Assembly (NCBI GenBank): GCA_028874195.1
Contig: JAPPLM010000057.1
Coordinates: 1 to 62,994, forward strand
Reading direction: 5' to 3'
Source of the DNA: Chloroflexota bacterium
GTDB lineage: Bacteria > Chloroflexota > UBA11872 > VXOZ01
DNA: 62,994 nucleotides
Below, in pieces: positions 1 to 7,974 of the stretch. Below the pieces are notes generated by a model. It was not told the DNA's origin. It saw only the letters and a list, made by a program, of their open reading frames with translations, and did no database searches. A program made the translations under genes and the position numbers. How positions within the stretch are numbered: position 1 is the stretch's first letter; each line of letters opens with the position of its first letter.

Positions 1-1067
1 GAAGGGCTTTATGCTGAGGCAAACCAACAAAGATAGTCAATAGCTACTTATTCCCTTTGGCAGGTCCTCCTCGAGTGATTTACCAGTTCTCGCGAGCTGT
101 TGTGTCGGCCGGGCAACGTGCACAGCGTTGGTCGATAGCGGGAGGCTCTGAAGCCGGCAGTGGAGCGTTGTCGGCACACGAGAGTGTAGTAGCCAAACCA
201 AATAAACGCTGCCTTTGCCTGGCGCTAGAGACTCTCGACTTCCTGGGGTGCAGCCTGTTGCCTACACTATCCGGCTGCTGGTCGGTGAGATACCGGACCG
301 GCAAAACAAGCCTCTCTGGCAAGTGCCGGCGGATTCGCGTGGCAGGCCGATGGTGGTGAGGAATCATGACTGTGGATAACCAAGACGCACGCTGGTCGCG
401 AGCGCGACAGGTCAAGGAGAGCACGTCCCTATTCAAGGGATACCGGCAAGCATCGGCCCGTGCTGAGCCGGGTCGCCTTGAGGCGCCGGCAGAAGTCTAG
501 TGTTATCGAAGCTGGCGGGCGCACCCCTCACTGGACAACGTGCGATGCATAGGTACATTGTCTTCGTCAAGAGGAAGAGTACATTGCGTCCGCTATGCGT
601 AAATGTGGACAGTATTGGCTTTATGTCTGTCCGCCGGAGAACTCCCAGGGCTTCTTCTCCCACGGGAGCCGGACGACTGGATCTAAGAAACTTGCTATGG
701 TCAATGCCAACAAGGAAGACTCAAATGTGGTACGTCGATGCGGCCGCCAATGCGCAAGAGACTACGTGGCGAAACCACAGCGTGATGGGTATCAGCGCGA
801 AGACGCAGCGCTAGAAGAAAGGAGCTGAACCGGCAAGGCGGGCACCTTATAATCAAGGAACATCTGGACGCCGTGCAACATACCGCGGAAACCGCTCTCG
901 AGGAAGGCGGTTACCTCTGCTAAGGTTTTCCAAGCGAGCCAGGCTTTTTTCACTCGCTCGGAAGGCCTTTTGCGAGCGTAATCGCTATCCAGGTAGGCAC
1001 AACATGCCAAGGGTATGCTGTTCGGCTGTAGAGACGACTAAACAGGAATCTACTTATTGGAAACACA
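1..1067. other. Gene-poor stretch, nothing recognised
   Basis: About 1 kb without a convincing gene. Open frames on both strands are short, mutually overlapping, of atypical composition (Arg/Ser/Pro-rich shadow-like proteins) and lack good ribosome binding sites. No tRNA, rRNA or riboswitch pattern was recognised. It could be the decayed end of a gene lying beyond the left edge or a true intergenic region. Confidence 0.5.
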
Positions 1068-1889
1068 ATGGCCAAGAAAACAAGCTTAGAGCTGCGACTG
1101 CACGGCAGGCACTGGCGTACGCGGACCCTTGCCACCGCCGACTGGGAAGAAGAGGAGTTTGCGCTTGATCCGGATGAGACCGGTTTCGTGGCTTTACATC
1201 TTTGGAACGTCGGTGACGTGGGCGGTCCGCCTGTCCCGGAGAATTTCTCGGTGGATATGGGCAAGCCGGAGACCCAAGCAGAGTCGGTGCGGATTGCCGA
1301 GCAGTATATCCGTCCAGCAATCCACGCGGCACGCGCTGCCGGGCTAGCGATCTTCCACGTTGAGCCGCGCAACATCGCCCTGAAATATGACTCTGTCCAT
1401 CACATGCTGGCGGAGGACGAGCTCAATCCGCCGCGGCGGGAGCCGGGACCGCCGGCGGTCAATCCCGGTTGGCTCAAAGAGCGGGCGGAGCGGACGCACG
1501 GCAAAGGGTATATGGAGTGGGAAGGCTGGCAACAAATGCGCATCCTTTCCTCATGTGAAGCTGAGCCGGGCGACCAGGTGATCCTTACCAGCGCTCAGTT
1601 CGACCGCATTTGCCGCAGCCGGGGCATCAAGAACCTTATCTACACCGGCTTTGCTACCAACATGTGTATTCTTGGCGCAGAAGGGGCAACCAGGCCCATG
1701 CTATCGTACGGATATAGGATTTTCCTCATCCGCGAAGCGACGCTGGGTTCTGAGATCCCAGAGACTTTCCATGACCGCCTGATTACCAAAGTAGCGCTCA
1801 TTGAATTTCAAAAGCACGTAGGCGACACCATCGGCTGCGACCAGTTCATGGCAGCATGCCGCACCGTCGCCGCGGCAAGAATGAGATAG
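1068..1889 (+). CDS. Isochorismatase-family (cysteine hydrolase-like) protein
   Basis: A 273-residue protein with the Rossmann-like fold of the isochorismatase/nicotinamidase/N-carbamoylsarcosine amidase family. The nucleophile region is clear: TGFATNMC places the catalytic-type Cys at about residue 200, followed by the usual small residues. The other two triad positions look changed: the strand that normally ends in Asp (IDMQNDF-like) reads VALHLWNVGD, putting Asn47 near the Asp position, and the strand that normally supplies Lys reads VILTSAQFD, with Thr. An N-terminal extension of about 35 residues precedes the core. The next gene starts 7 bases after the stop, so the two are probably co-transcribed. 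Substrate cannot be read from sequence; an amidase-type hydrolase of small nitrogen compounds is one possibility given the downstream flavoproteins. Family call is secure, activity is not. Confidence 0.85.
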   Translation: MAKKTSLELRLHGRHWRTRTLATADWEEEEFALDPDETGFVALHLWNVGDVGGPPVPENFSVDMGKPETQAESVRIAEQYIRPAIHAARAAGLAIFHVEPRNIALKYDSVHHMLAEDELNPPRREPGPPAVNPGWLKERAERTHGKGYMEWEGWQQMRILSSCEAEPGDQVILTSAQFDRICRSRGIKNLIYTGFATNMCILGAEGATRPMLSYGYRIFLIREATLGSEIPETFHDRLITKVALIEFQKHVGDTIGCDQFMAACRTVAAARMR

Positions 1890-1895
1890 GGCGCA

Positions 1896-2819
1896 ATGTT
1901 TCCGAACGGCGCGGAGTTCTGTCTCAGTCTGCGTCCCGCGGTTGAGATGTGCACGAATTTTCCCTACTGGACTTCCCAGTGGAACCACCTGAAGGGCGCA
2001 TTGGATGACGACAGCAAACACTACGTACTGAAGATGCATGAGGTAGCGCGCTCATACGGGGTGCCTCTCTACTTCCTCTTGGTGGGAAGCTCCCTCGAGG
2101 ATCCAGACATTGACTACCTCAAGCAACTGGTAGCCGCCGGTCACGAGGTGGGTAACCACACGTACACACACCTCAACGTCAAGGCAAAGACGATCGAGAG
2201 CTTGCAAGCGGTGTACGCTAACGCGCCGTGGCGGGCACATGGCCGCACGCCGTTGCAGGTAATCCACGACGAGGTGCGCGCGACGAACGCCGCTATCCGC
2301 GAACGGCTAGGTGTCCCTGTAACTGGATTCGGCACGCCGGGCGCGTTCAGCACCGGACTGCATGACGTAACCGAGGTCCAAGCGCTGCTCAAAGAAGAAG
2401 GCTTCACCCACGTCACCTCGCATTATCTTCATCCGGCGCCGCGGGGAGCCAAGCGCCCGCCGCTCGCTCAAATCGAAGCCGCCTTGCGCAAGAACATAGA
2501 CAAGCTCCAACCATATCGCTATCCGAACGGCCTGCTGGAAGTCGCGCCCATGGCTCTTACCGACATCGCGGCCTTTAGGGTTCTCGATCTGGATCGTTGG
2601 GAATACGTTAGACTTCTCAAGACGGCGATCGATCACGCCCACGCGAACCGCTATATCCTGAGTCTTGCCTTCCATCCGCCCGCGATGGCCGCGCGCGATC
2701 CCCACTGCGACGTGCTCGACACCGTAATCCGCTATGCGCTCGAGAAGCCTGGCGGCTGTTGGATTGCGACCAACAGCGCGATTACGTCCTATTTGGAGTC
2801 GAGGGAGACAGAAGGCTAG
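1896..2819 (+). CDS. Polysaccharide deacetylase-like (NodB-fold) protein
   Basis: A 307-residue protein of the NodB/allantoinase-PuuE type carbohydrate esterase fold. The second metal-binding motif is present as GNHTYTHLN (His88 and His92). The first motif (TFDDG-like, catalytic base and metal Asp) is not visible: the matching N-terminal strand reads FCLSLRPAVEMCTN. Later text such as GFGTPGAF and LAFHPP resembles the third and last motifs, with a C-terminal His in a leucine-containing strand. There is no signal peptide, so it is cytoplasmic, which fits a PuuE/imidase-like deamidating role better than wall polysaccharide deacetylation. It begins 7 bases after the isochorismatase-like gene. 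Because the Asp motif is missing, it may be catalytically altered or belong to a divergent subfamily. Confidence 0.75.
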   Translation: MFPNGAEFCLSLRPAVEMCTNFPYWTSQWNHLKGALDDDSKHYVLKMHEVARSYGVPLYFLLVGSSLEDPDIDYLKQLVAAGHEVGNHTYTHLNVKAKTIESLQAVYANAPWRAHGRTPLQVIHDEVRATNAAIRERLGVPVTGFGTPGAFSTGLHDVTEVQALLKEEGFTHVTSHYLHPAPRGAKRPPLAQIEAALRKNIDKLQPYRYPNGLLEVAPMALTDIAAFRVLDLDRWEYVRLLKTAIDHAHANRYILSLAFHPPAMAARDPHCDVLDTVIRYALEKPGGCWIATNSAITSYLESRETEG

Positions 2820-3019
2820 TTTAAAGCCCTTGGGGGTTCACCTTGGGAAGTGGGAGTCCGCTTGCCCCGCAACTTACGGCCGGCGACCATCGCTCTAGGC
2901 AAGTGGCGGCGTCTCGTTCGCAATCCAATAGTCTCTTTGTCCCACCGCCACGCCTGCACTCCTTCAATTGACGAGAGAGTGATTTGCTTGCTAGACTGAG
3001 CTAGGAATGCTCCCCGCAC

Positions 3020-3094
3020 GGTGGCTGTAGCTCAACAGGTTAGAGCTCTGGACTGTGGCTCCAGCGGTTGGGGGTTCGAGTCCCCTCAGCCACC
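3020..3094 (+). tRNA. tRNA-His (anticodon GTG)
   Basis: A full cloverleaf can be drawn by hand: acceptor GTGGCTG pairing with CAGCCAC, D-stem GCTC/GAGC, anticodon stem CTGGA/TCCAG around a loop with GTG, and T-arm GGGGG-TTCGAGT-CCCCT-like. The base before the acceptor is G and the discriminator is C, giving the extra G-1:C73 pair that identifies tRNA-His. The 3' CCA is not encoded (the strand continues CCC). Confidence 0.95.
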
Positions 3095-3226
3095 CCCTTA
3101 CTCTCACTTCACCAAATCTTCTTGCCGAAGGTTACCCTATGCGGTCAGCGAACGCAGGCTGCCCGCATGGGTTTTTTCTTACGTACCCGTCTCAAGCGGG
3201 ACTGTCCAAAACACAAGTTTGAGTGG

Positions 3227-3910
3227 ATGATCCTGCTACTGGGAAAGAAGGGCACGAAATTCGTGATTCCTGCGATTGATCCGAACGTCGACTACAAGGT
3301 ATTGGTAAGGCAAGCATATGACGCTTGCGCGGCAGCATACGACGCATCGCGCCGGTCGGAGCCGGGGATAGAGATGCGGGCACTGCTCGATCGACTGAAC
3401 GACGGCGACGCGGTGCTCGACGTTGGCTGCGGGGCGGGGGTCCCAATTGCCAAGTCTCTGGCTGCGCGCTACCGCGTCACGGGCGTGGACATCTCACCTG
3501 AAATGATCCAACGGGCACAGCAGAATGTGCCGACCGGCGACTTCATGTGCGGAGACATCATGTCGGCCACATTCCCTCCTTCCAGCTTTGACGCAGTGAT
3601 GGCATTCTACTCGATATTCCACCTGCCCAGAGAGGAGCACCCGGACCTGTTTCGGAGAGTGCAGCGGTGGCTCAAACCAGGTGGATACCTGCTCTGCACC
3701 TTGCGTCACTATAGCGAGGAGGGCTACACGGAGGATGATTTCTTTGGAGAGACGATGTATTGGAGCAACTACAGCCTCCGCGAATACGCAGAGATACTGA
3801 ACACAGCGGGATTCACGCTGCTTGAGACGGATTTAACGGGTTCCGGCTATGAAGAGACAAGCGAGGAAGTCAGCGAGAATCACCCGCTGGTGCTTGCGCA
3901 AAAGCATTGA
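3227..3910 (+). CDS. Class I SAM-dependent methyltransferase
   Basis: A 227-residue protein with the standard methyltransferase core: SAM-binding loop VLDVGCGAGVP around residues 65-75, acidic end of strand two in VTGVDIS, GDIM near the third strand, and the FDAVMAFYSIFHLP segment followed by LKPGGYLL (post-IV motif). It resembles small UbiE/type-11 methyltransferases; the substrate is not predictable. The open frame reaches back into the tRNA-His gene, so an upstream start is impossible; ATG at 3227 is the first sensible start, though a GTG a few codons later cannot be excluded. It stands alone between tRNA-His and a promoter for the next gene. Confidence 0.85.
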   Translation: MILLLGKKGTKFVIPAIDPNVDYKVLVRQAYDACAAAYDASRRSEPGIEMRALLDRLNDGDAVLDVGCGAGVPIAKSLAARYRVTGVDISPEMIQRAQQNVPTGDFMCGDIMSATFPPSSFDAVMAFYSIFHLPREEHPDLFRRVQRWLKPGGYLLCTLRHYSEEGYTEDDFFGETMYWSNYSLREYAEILNTAGFTLLETDLTGSGYEETSEEVSENHPLVLAQKH

Positions 3911-3987
3911 CAGGCAAGGCTAGGAATACCCTCTCAGCCATCAGAAATTTAATTCAAATTTTGTTGGATTTTTGGGGGATTGACTGG

Positions 3988-4016
3988 TTGACGGCGGGCC
4001 TGTGGAAGATTAGAAT
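3988..4016 (+). promoter_or_regulatory. Sigma70-type promoter for the homocysteine methyltransferase-like gene
   Basis: TTGACG (3988-3993), a 17-base spacer and TAGAAT (4011-4016) give a near-consensus housekeeping promoter in an AT-rich patch. The predicted start point near 4023 leaves a leader of about 90 bases before the ATG at 4112. Seen by eye only. Confidence 0.55.
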
Positions 4017-4111
4017 CTCGCTATCTGCTCGCAGACTTCCATTGTTGGTAGAAGGCGGCAAGATACAGGTAGTTTCAGACAGAGTGTTGAGCGATAGCGA
4101 GGTAGCCGGTC

Positions 4112-5173
4112 ATGGCCAATTATGAGCATCTCAAGAGCCGCTTGGACAACGGTGGTGTGGTCGTCTTAGATGGCGCCATAGGGACTGAGCTCCAAGTGAT
4201 GGGCGCGCCCATGGACCCGGCCTCATGGTGCGGCCCTGCCAATTACACCCACCCGGCAACGGTGCGCCAAATGCACGAGCGCTACATTCGCGCGGGGGCC
4301 GACATCATTACCACCAATACGTTCAACACGCTCCGACCCGCGCTGGAAGCTTCCGGTTACGGTGCATTGGTGCGAGAGGTGAAAGTACGCGCCGTCGACG
4401 CCGCTATCGAGGCCAGAGACCGGGCCGCTGACGACCGGTCCGTTTACATCGCCGGTTCTATCTCATGCCGCATACCCATTCGCGATCGCAAAACCGGGAC
4501 ACTCCTCGGTGGCACCGGCTACGGCTACGGCGCCAGTATTTCGGCGAAAGAGTTGCGTTTTCACGCCAGGGAGCAGGCGGATATCCTCGCCGAATCTGGA
4601 GTTGACTTTTTCCTAATTGAGAATCTATGGGCCGATAACGAATCCCGGGCAATCGCTGCCGAAGCGGCAAAGAGCACCGGGCTACCGGTGTGGGTAGCAT
4701 TTACCGCCTCACTTGGCCCGGACGGACAGACTGTCAGGATGGATTTCGCAGACGACCGGAACTACAGTGTCGGCTTGGGAATGCCGATGTGGACCGAAAC
4801 GTGGCGTACAGTAGATAACGAAAAGACCCTAGGTGAGGCGGTAAGGGAGATTGCCTCTATCGGTCCGGATGTGCTTGGTGTGTTCCATAGTAGAATTGGG
4901 GACACTACCAAGGCTCTTCAGGTCGTCTTGGATGCGTGGAACGGCCCCGTTCTCGCGTACCCGGATGCGGGCAGGGAAGACTACCTCGACACCTGGCAAG
5001 ATAGTAGTGTGATCAATGAAGAGTCTGCAACGGAACTGAAACAGGAAGCCGCGGAGTGGGTCGGTATGGGGGTTCAAGTCATTGGCACGTGCTGCGGATT
5101 TGGCCCCAATTACGTTGGCGCTTTGGCAGACGCGTTGGCGGACGAGGTGACTACGCCGCGGGTAGGCGTATAG
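4112..5173 (+). CDS. Homocysteine S-methyltransferase family protein (BHMT/MetH-N-like)
   Basis: A 353-residue TIM-barrel protein of the family that moves a methyl group from betaine, S-methylmethionine or methylfolate to homocysteine. Typical marks are LDGAIGTELQ near residue 20, ADIITTNTFNT at 63-73 and the C-terminal zinc motif GTCCGFGP (Cys327, Cys328). The third zinc ligand, usually Cys in a GVNC-type strand, aligns with GVFH, so His259 stands in its place. No cobalamin or folate domain is attached, so the methyl donor is probably a small molecule. A sigma70-like promoter lies upstream and the flavoprotein alpha subunit gene follows after 79 bases, suggesting one operon. With the downstream sarcosine-oxidase-like proteins, stepwise demethylation of a methylated amine is plausible but inferred. 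Confidence 0.85.
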   Translation: MANYEHLKSRLDNGGVVVLDGAIGTELQVMGAPMDPASWCGPANYTHPATVRQMHERYIRAGADIITTNTFNTLRPALEASGYGALVREVKVRAVDAAIEARDRAADDRSVYIAGSISCRIPIRDRKTGTLLGGTGYGYGASISAKELRFHAREQADILAESGVDFFLIENLWADNESRAIAAEAAKSTGLPVWVAFTASLGPDGQTVRMDFADDRNYSVGLGMPMWTETWRTVDNEKTLGEAVREIASIGPDVLGVFHSRIGDTTKALQVVLDAWNGPVLAYPDAGREDYLDTWQDSSVINEESATELKQEAAEWVGMGVQVIGTCCGFGPNYVGALADALADEVTTPRVGV

Positions 5174-5252
5174 TTCAGGCTGCTGAGCTGATGCGCTCGA
5201 GTAAGGGCGCATTCGTAAGCAGGGGCTTCGGCATTTTCAGGAGAGAGACCAC

Positions 5253-6782
5253 ATGGAGACCAAGTCGCTAGTTGTCGTAGGGGCCGGCGTGGCCGGTACT
5301 GCCGCTGCCATCGAAGCGGCCCAATCCGGCGTGCAGGTCACGCTGATCGATGAGAACCCCATCAGCGCGTCCATGATGGGACTTGATGTGCCTCAGTTCT
5401 TTGGCAAGAGAGTTGCGGACACGCTCAGCGATAAGGAATCGATGCTCCAGAGGATGACTGCGGCTAACCCTGCACTCGATGAGGCAGCGGCAGCCGGTGT
5501 GGACGTTCAGCTTGGCACGTGCGTCTGGGGCGCTTTTCGCAATACGGAAACCAGCCGGAAACTCGACGGCCCGCAGCTTGGCCTGGCCGACGACAAGCAG
5601 TCGTGGGTAATAAAGTACGACCGGCTCATCGTGGCGGCCGGCTCCCGCGACTTGGTCATTTCCTTTGCCGGGTCGAACTTGGCGGGAGCAATGGGAGCTA
5701 ACGGTGCTCACGCGCTGCTGAGTCGCTACCAGGCATCAACTTCGCGGCGCATGGTGATTTTGGGCTCCGGCAACGTGGGACTCCACACTGCCAAGATGGC
5801 ACGCGCAAACGGTATTGAGGTGGTCGCCATTGTGGACGTGTTTCCTTCCGTGCGGGGCGACGGGTCCCTCATGAAGGAACTTCAGCAAGAAGGCGTTGAC
5901 TTTTACACATCCCATACCTTAAAGGAAGCCGTGGGCAGTGAAGACGGTATCGAATCCGTCGTGCTCGTCGCAGTAAACGAAGACAACGAGCCGGTCAGCG
6001 GCTCCGAAAAGACGATCGCTGCCGACACGGTGTGCCTTGCAATCGGCCTCGTGCCCAATATCGAGCTCCTCAGTCTTTTGGACTGCGACATTTCTTTCAA
6101 GTCTGAGCTTGGTGGCTACGTGCCGGACCATGACGACTGCATGCGCACCAGCCTCGAGGGCGTGTATGTCGCGGGTGATGTCGCCGGTCTTCACGACGGA
6201 ATGGTCCTGAACCCCGAAATTGCGCGCAATCAAGGCCGACTTGCCGGCATTGGCGCTGCCGAGTCACTGGGTGCCATCGACAGTGGGGAGGCTCGTGCCC
6301 GGCGCGCCGAGATACGGGCCGAGGCTGCCGCAAGACCGGCCGCAGTGCATTTGGTTTGGAATCAATGGCTTCAGTCCCTCGTCAATGTCGGCGGCATGGA
6401 TGTGCTTGCCTGCGAATGCGAGGAGGTTTCCCGCGCGGAGCTTATAGACTTGCAGCCGCCGCGCTACTTGAACTGGCGCTCGGAGCAGATGAGTAGTCGG
6501 AACGTGCGGACTCAAGTAAAGGACGGTCCAGTCGATCCAGACCAAGTCAGGCGCCTGACGCGGGTCGGCATGGGCCAATGTCAGGGCCGGCGCTGCCGCG
6601 AGCAGGTTTCGCTACTGCTGGCTGCAGAGTCCGGTACCGATCTAGCCAAAGTACCGTTCATGTCGTACCGGCCCCCCGTGCGGCCTCTGCCGCTGAGTGT
6701 CATGTGGCCGCACGATGAAACGGATGAGATGCGCGAAAATTGGGTCAAGTGGTTTATTCCCGTGAGTAGAGTGTTGGGGTAG
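5253..6782 (+). CDS. FAD/NAD(P)-dependent oxidoreductase, alpha subunit of hydroxyproline/octopine dehydrogenase type
   Basis: A 509-residue two-dinucleotide-fold flavoprotein. The FAD-binding loop GAGVAG is at residues 10-15, a second nucleotide loop GSGNVG at 171-176, and YVAGDVAG near 305-312 is the third FAD motif. The C-terminal part carries four cysteines, CEC at 387-389 and Cys443/Cys448 in GQCQGRRC, matching the BFD-like [2Fe-2S] module of HcnB/OoxA/hydroxyproline dehydrogenase alpha subunits. These enzymes work with a D-amino-acid-oxidase-fold beta subunit, which is encoded 31 bases downstream. The start ATG follows AGGAGAGAG by a good distance. Substrate is unknown: an imino acid, opine or N-methyl amino acid is likely. 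Confidence 0.85.
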   Translation: METKSLVVVGAGVAGTAAAIEAAQSGVQVTLIDENPISASMMGLDVPQFFGKRVADTLSDKESMLQRMTAANPALDEAAAAGVDVQLGTCVWGAFRNTETSRKLDGPQLGLADDKQSWVIKYDRLIVAAGSRDLVISFAGSNLAGAMGANGAHALLSRYQASTSRRMVILGSGNVGLHTAKMARANGIEVVAIVDVFPSVRGDGSLMKELQQEGVDFYTSHTLKEAVGSEDGIESVVLVAVNEDNEPVSGSEKTIAADTVCLAIGLVPNIELLSLLDCDISFKSELGGYVPDHDDCMRTSLEGVYVAGDVAGLHDGMVLNPEIARNQGRLAGIGAAESLGAIDSGEARARRAEIRAEAAARPAAVHLVWNQWLQSLVNVGGMDVLACECEEVSRAELIDLQPPRYLNWRSEQMSSRNVRTQVKDGPVDPDQVRRLTRVGMGQCQGRRCREQVSLLLAAESGTDLAKVPFMSYRPPVRPLPLSVMWPHDETDEMRENWVKWFIPVSRVLG

Positions 6783-6813
6783 GCAACGATCAGTGGTTCA
6801 GCGGAGTGGCAGT

Positions 6814-7974
6814 ATGCCTAGTAACAGAGCAGACGTAGTCGTCATTGGCGGTGGCATTTCGGGCCTCAGCACCGCCTATCATCTGGCCAGGGTGGGCAAA
6901 GACGTCGTCGTCGTCGAGAAAGGGATCGTCGGGGCCGAGGCGTCCGGTCGCAACGGTGGGATGATCAGCGAACGCACTGACGAGCCGGACTTGGTGCCGT
7001 TGGCGGTGGAATCTGTGCGATTGTGGCCGACGCTGGACGATGAATTGGGCTATCCCACCGAGTTCGTGCAGAAGGGTAGGCTCCAAGTTGCCGTATCCGA
7101 AGCGGAAATGGGCCGCTATCTCACCGAGTGTGAGGTTGGGGAGCGTTTCGGCGTGCATGTGGATGTGCTGGATCCAGGAGAAATACGGGACTTGGTGCCT
7201 TGCGTCACCGATAGAAACCTCGGCGGGATCTTTTTCCCCAAGGGCGCTCACGCCAACCCGCAGCGGTCGGTTCAGGCATTCGCCTGGGCGTTTCAAGACA
7301 AAGGCGGAAAACTCTACCAACACACCGCCGTCAAGGGTTTCAAGCAAGCAGGTGGAAGGGTCACGGCGGTTGAGACGACCACCGGCGACATCGAGGCCGA
7401 CACGGTGGTGTGCGCTGCCGGGCCTCAAACGGCGCTAATGCTCGAGCTGGTGGGTGTGCGCGTGCCCCTAGCGACGGCGAGGGCAGAGATTATTGCCACT
7501 GCGCCCTTGGAGCCACTCTTTGAGATGGCCCTCGTGGGCAACGGTCTCTACGGGCGCCAAGCCAAGAAGGGCAACCTGCTCTACGGCGGAGGACCCCACG
7601 AATGGATCGATGTGGACTTGACCGGAGATCCCGGCAAACCCAACACGCCCCTCATACGGAATATCGCCAGGCGGCTGGCAGACCTGTTTCCCGGGGTGGC
7701 GGACGTGCCGGCAATCCGGAGTTGGGCCGGGGTGATCGAACAAGCGCCGGATTCCCTGCCTATCATCGACATCCTGGACCGGCCGAGCAACTTTGTATTT
7801 GTCTCCGCATCGGCCCATGGCTTCGCAATCGCCGCCGCCACGGGCAAGGTCGTGAGCGAACTGGTCTTACACGGCGAGTCCAGCGTTGAGATAAGTGGAC
7901 TGCGAATGGACAGGTTTGGCGACGTTGCGCCGAACTGGCGTGAAGAGCTTGGTTGGGTTCCGATTCCGAGATGA
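6814..7974 (+). CDS. FAD-dependent oxidoreductase, DAO family (putative beta subunit)
   Basis: A 386-residue protein of the D-amino acid oxidase/sarcosine oxidase beta fold. The FAD loop GGGISG lies within the first 20 residues, followed by a DAO-type GRNGGM segment, and the C-terminal part has IRSWAGVIEQAPDSLPIID and SASAHGF, typical of HcnC/OoxB/sarcosine-oxidase-like enzymes. ATG at 6814 is preferred over an upstream in-frame GTG at 6793 because GGAG sits 7 bases before it. It directly follows the Fe-S flavoprotein and probably forms a heteromeric dehydrogenase with it. No small gamma [2Fe-2S] ferredoxin subunit gene is found alongside. Its TGA stop overlaps the start of the DNA methyltransferase (ATGA). 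Confidence 0.85.
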   Translation: MPSNRADVVVIGGGISGLSTAYHLARVGKDVVVVEKGIVGAEASGRNGGMISERTDEPDLVPLAVESVRLWPTLDDELGYPTEFVQKGRLQVAVSEAEMGRYLTECEVGERFGVHVDVLDPGEIRDLVPCVTDRNLGGIFFPKGAHANPQRSVQAFAWAFQDKGGKLYQHTAVKGFKQAGGRVTAVETTTGDIEADTVVCAAGPQTALMLELVGVRVPLATARAEIIATAPLEPLFEMALVGNGLYGRQAKKGNLLYGGGPHEWIDVDLTGDPGKPNTPLIRNIARRLADLFPGVADVPAIRSWAGVIEQAPDSLPIIDILDRPSNFVFVSASAHGFAIAAATGKVVSELVLHGESSVEISGLRMDRFGDVAPNWREELGWVPIPR

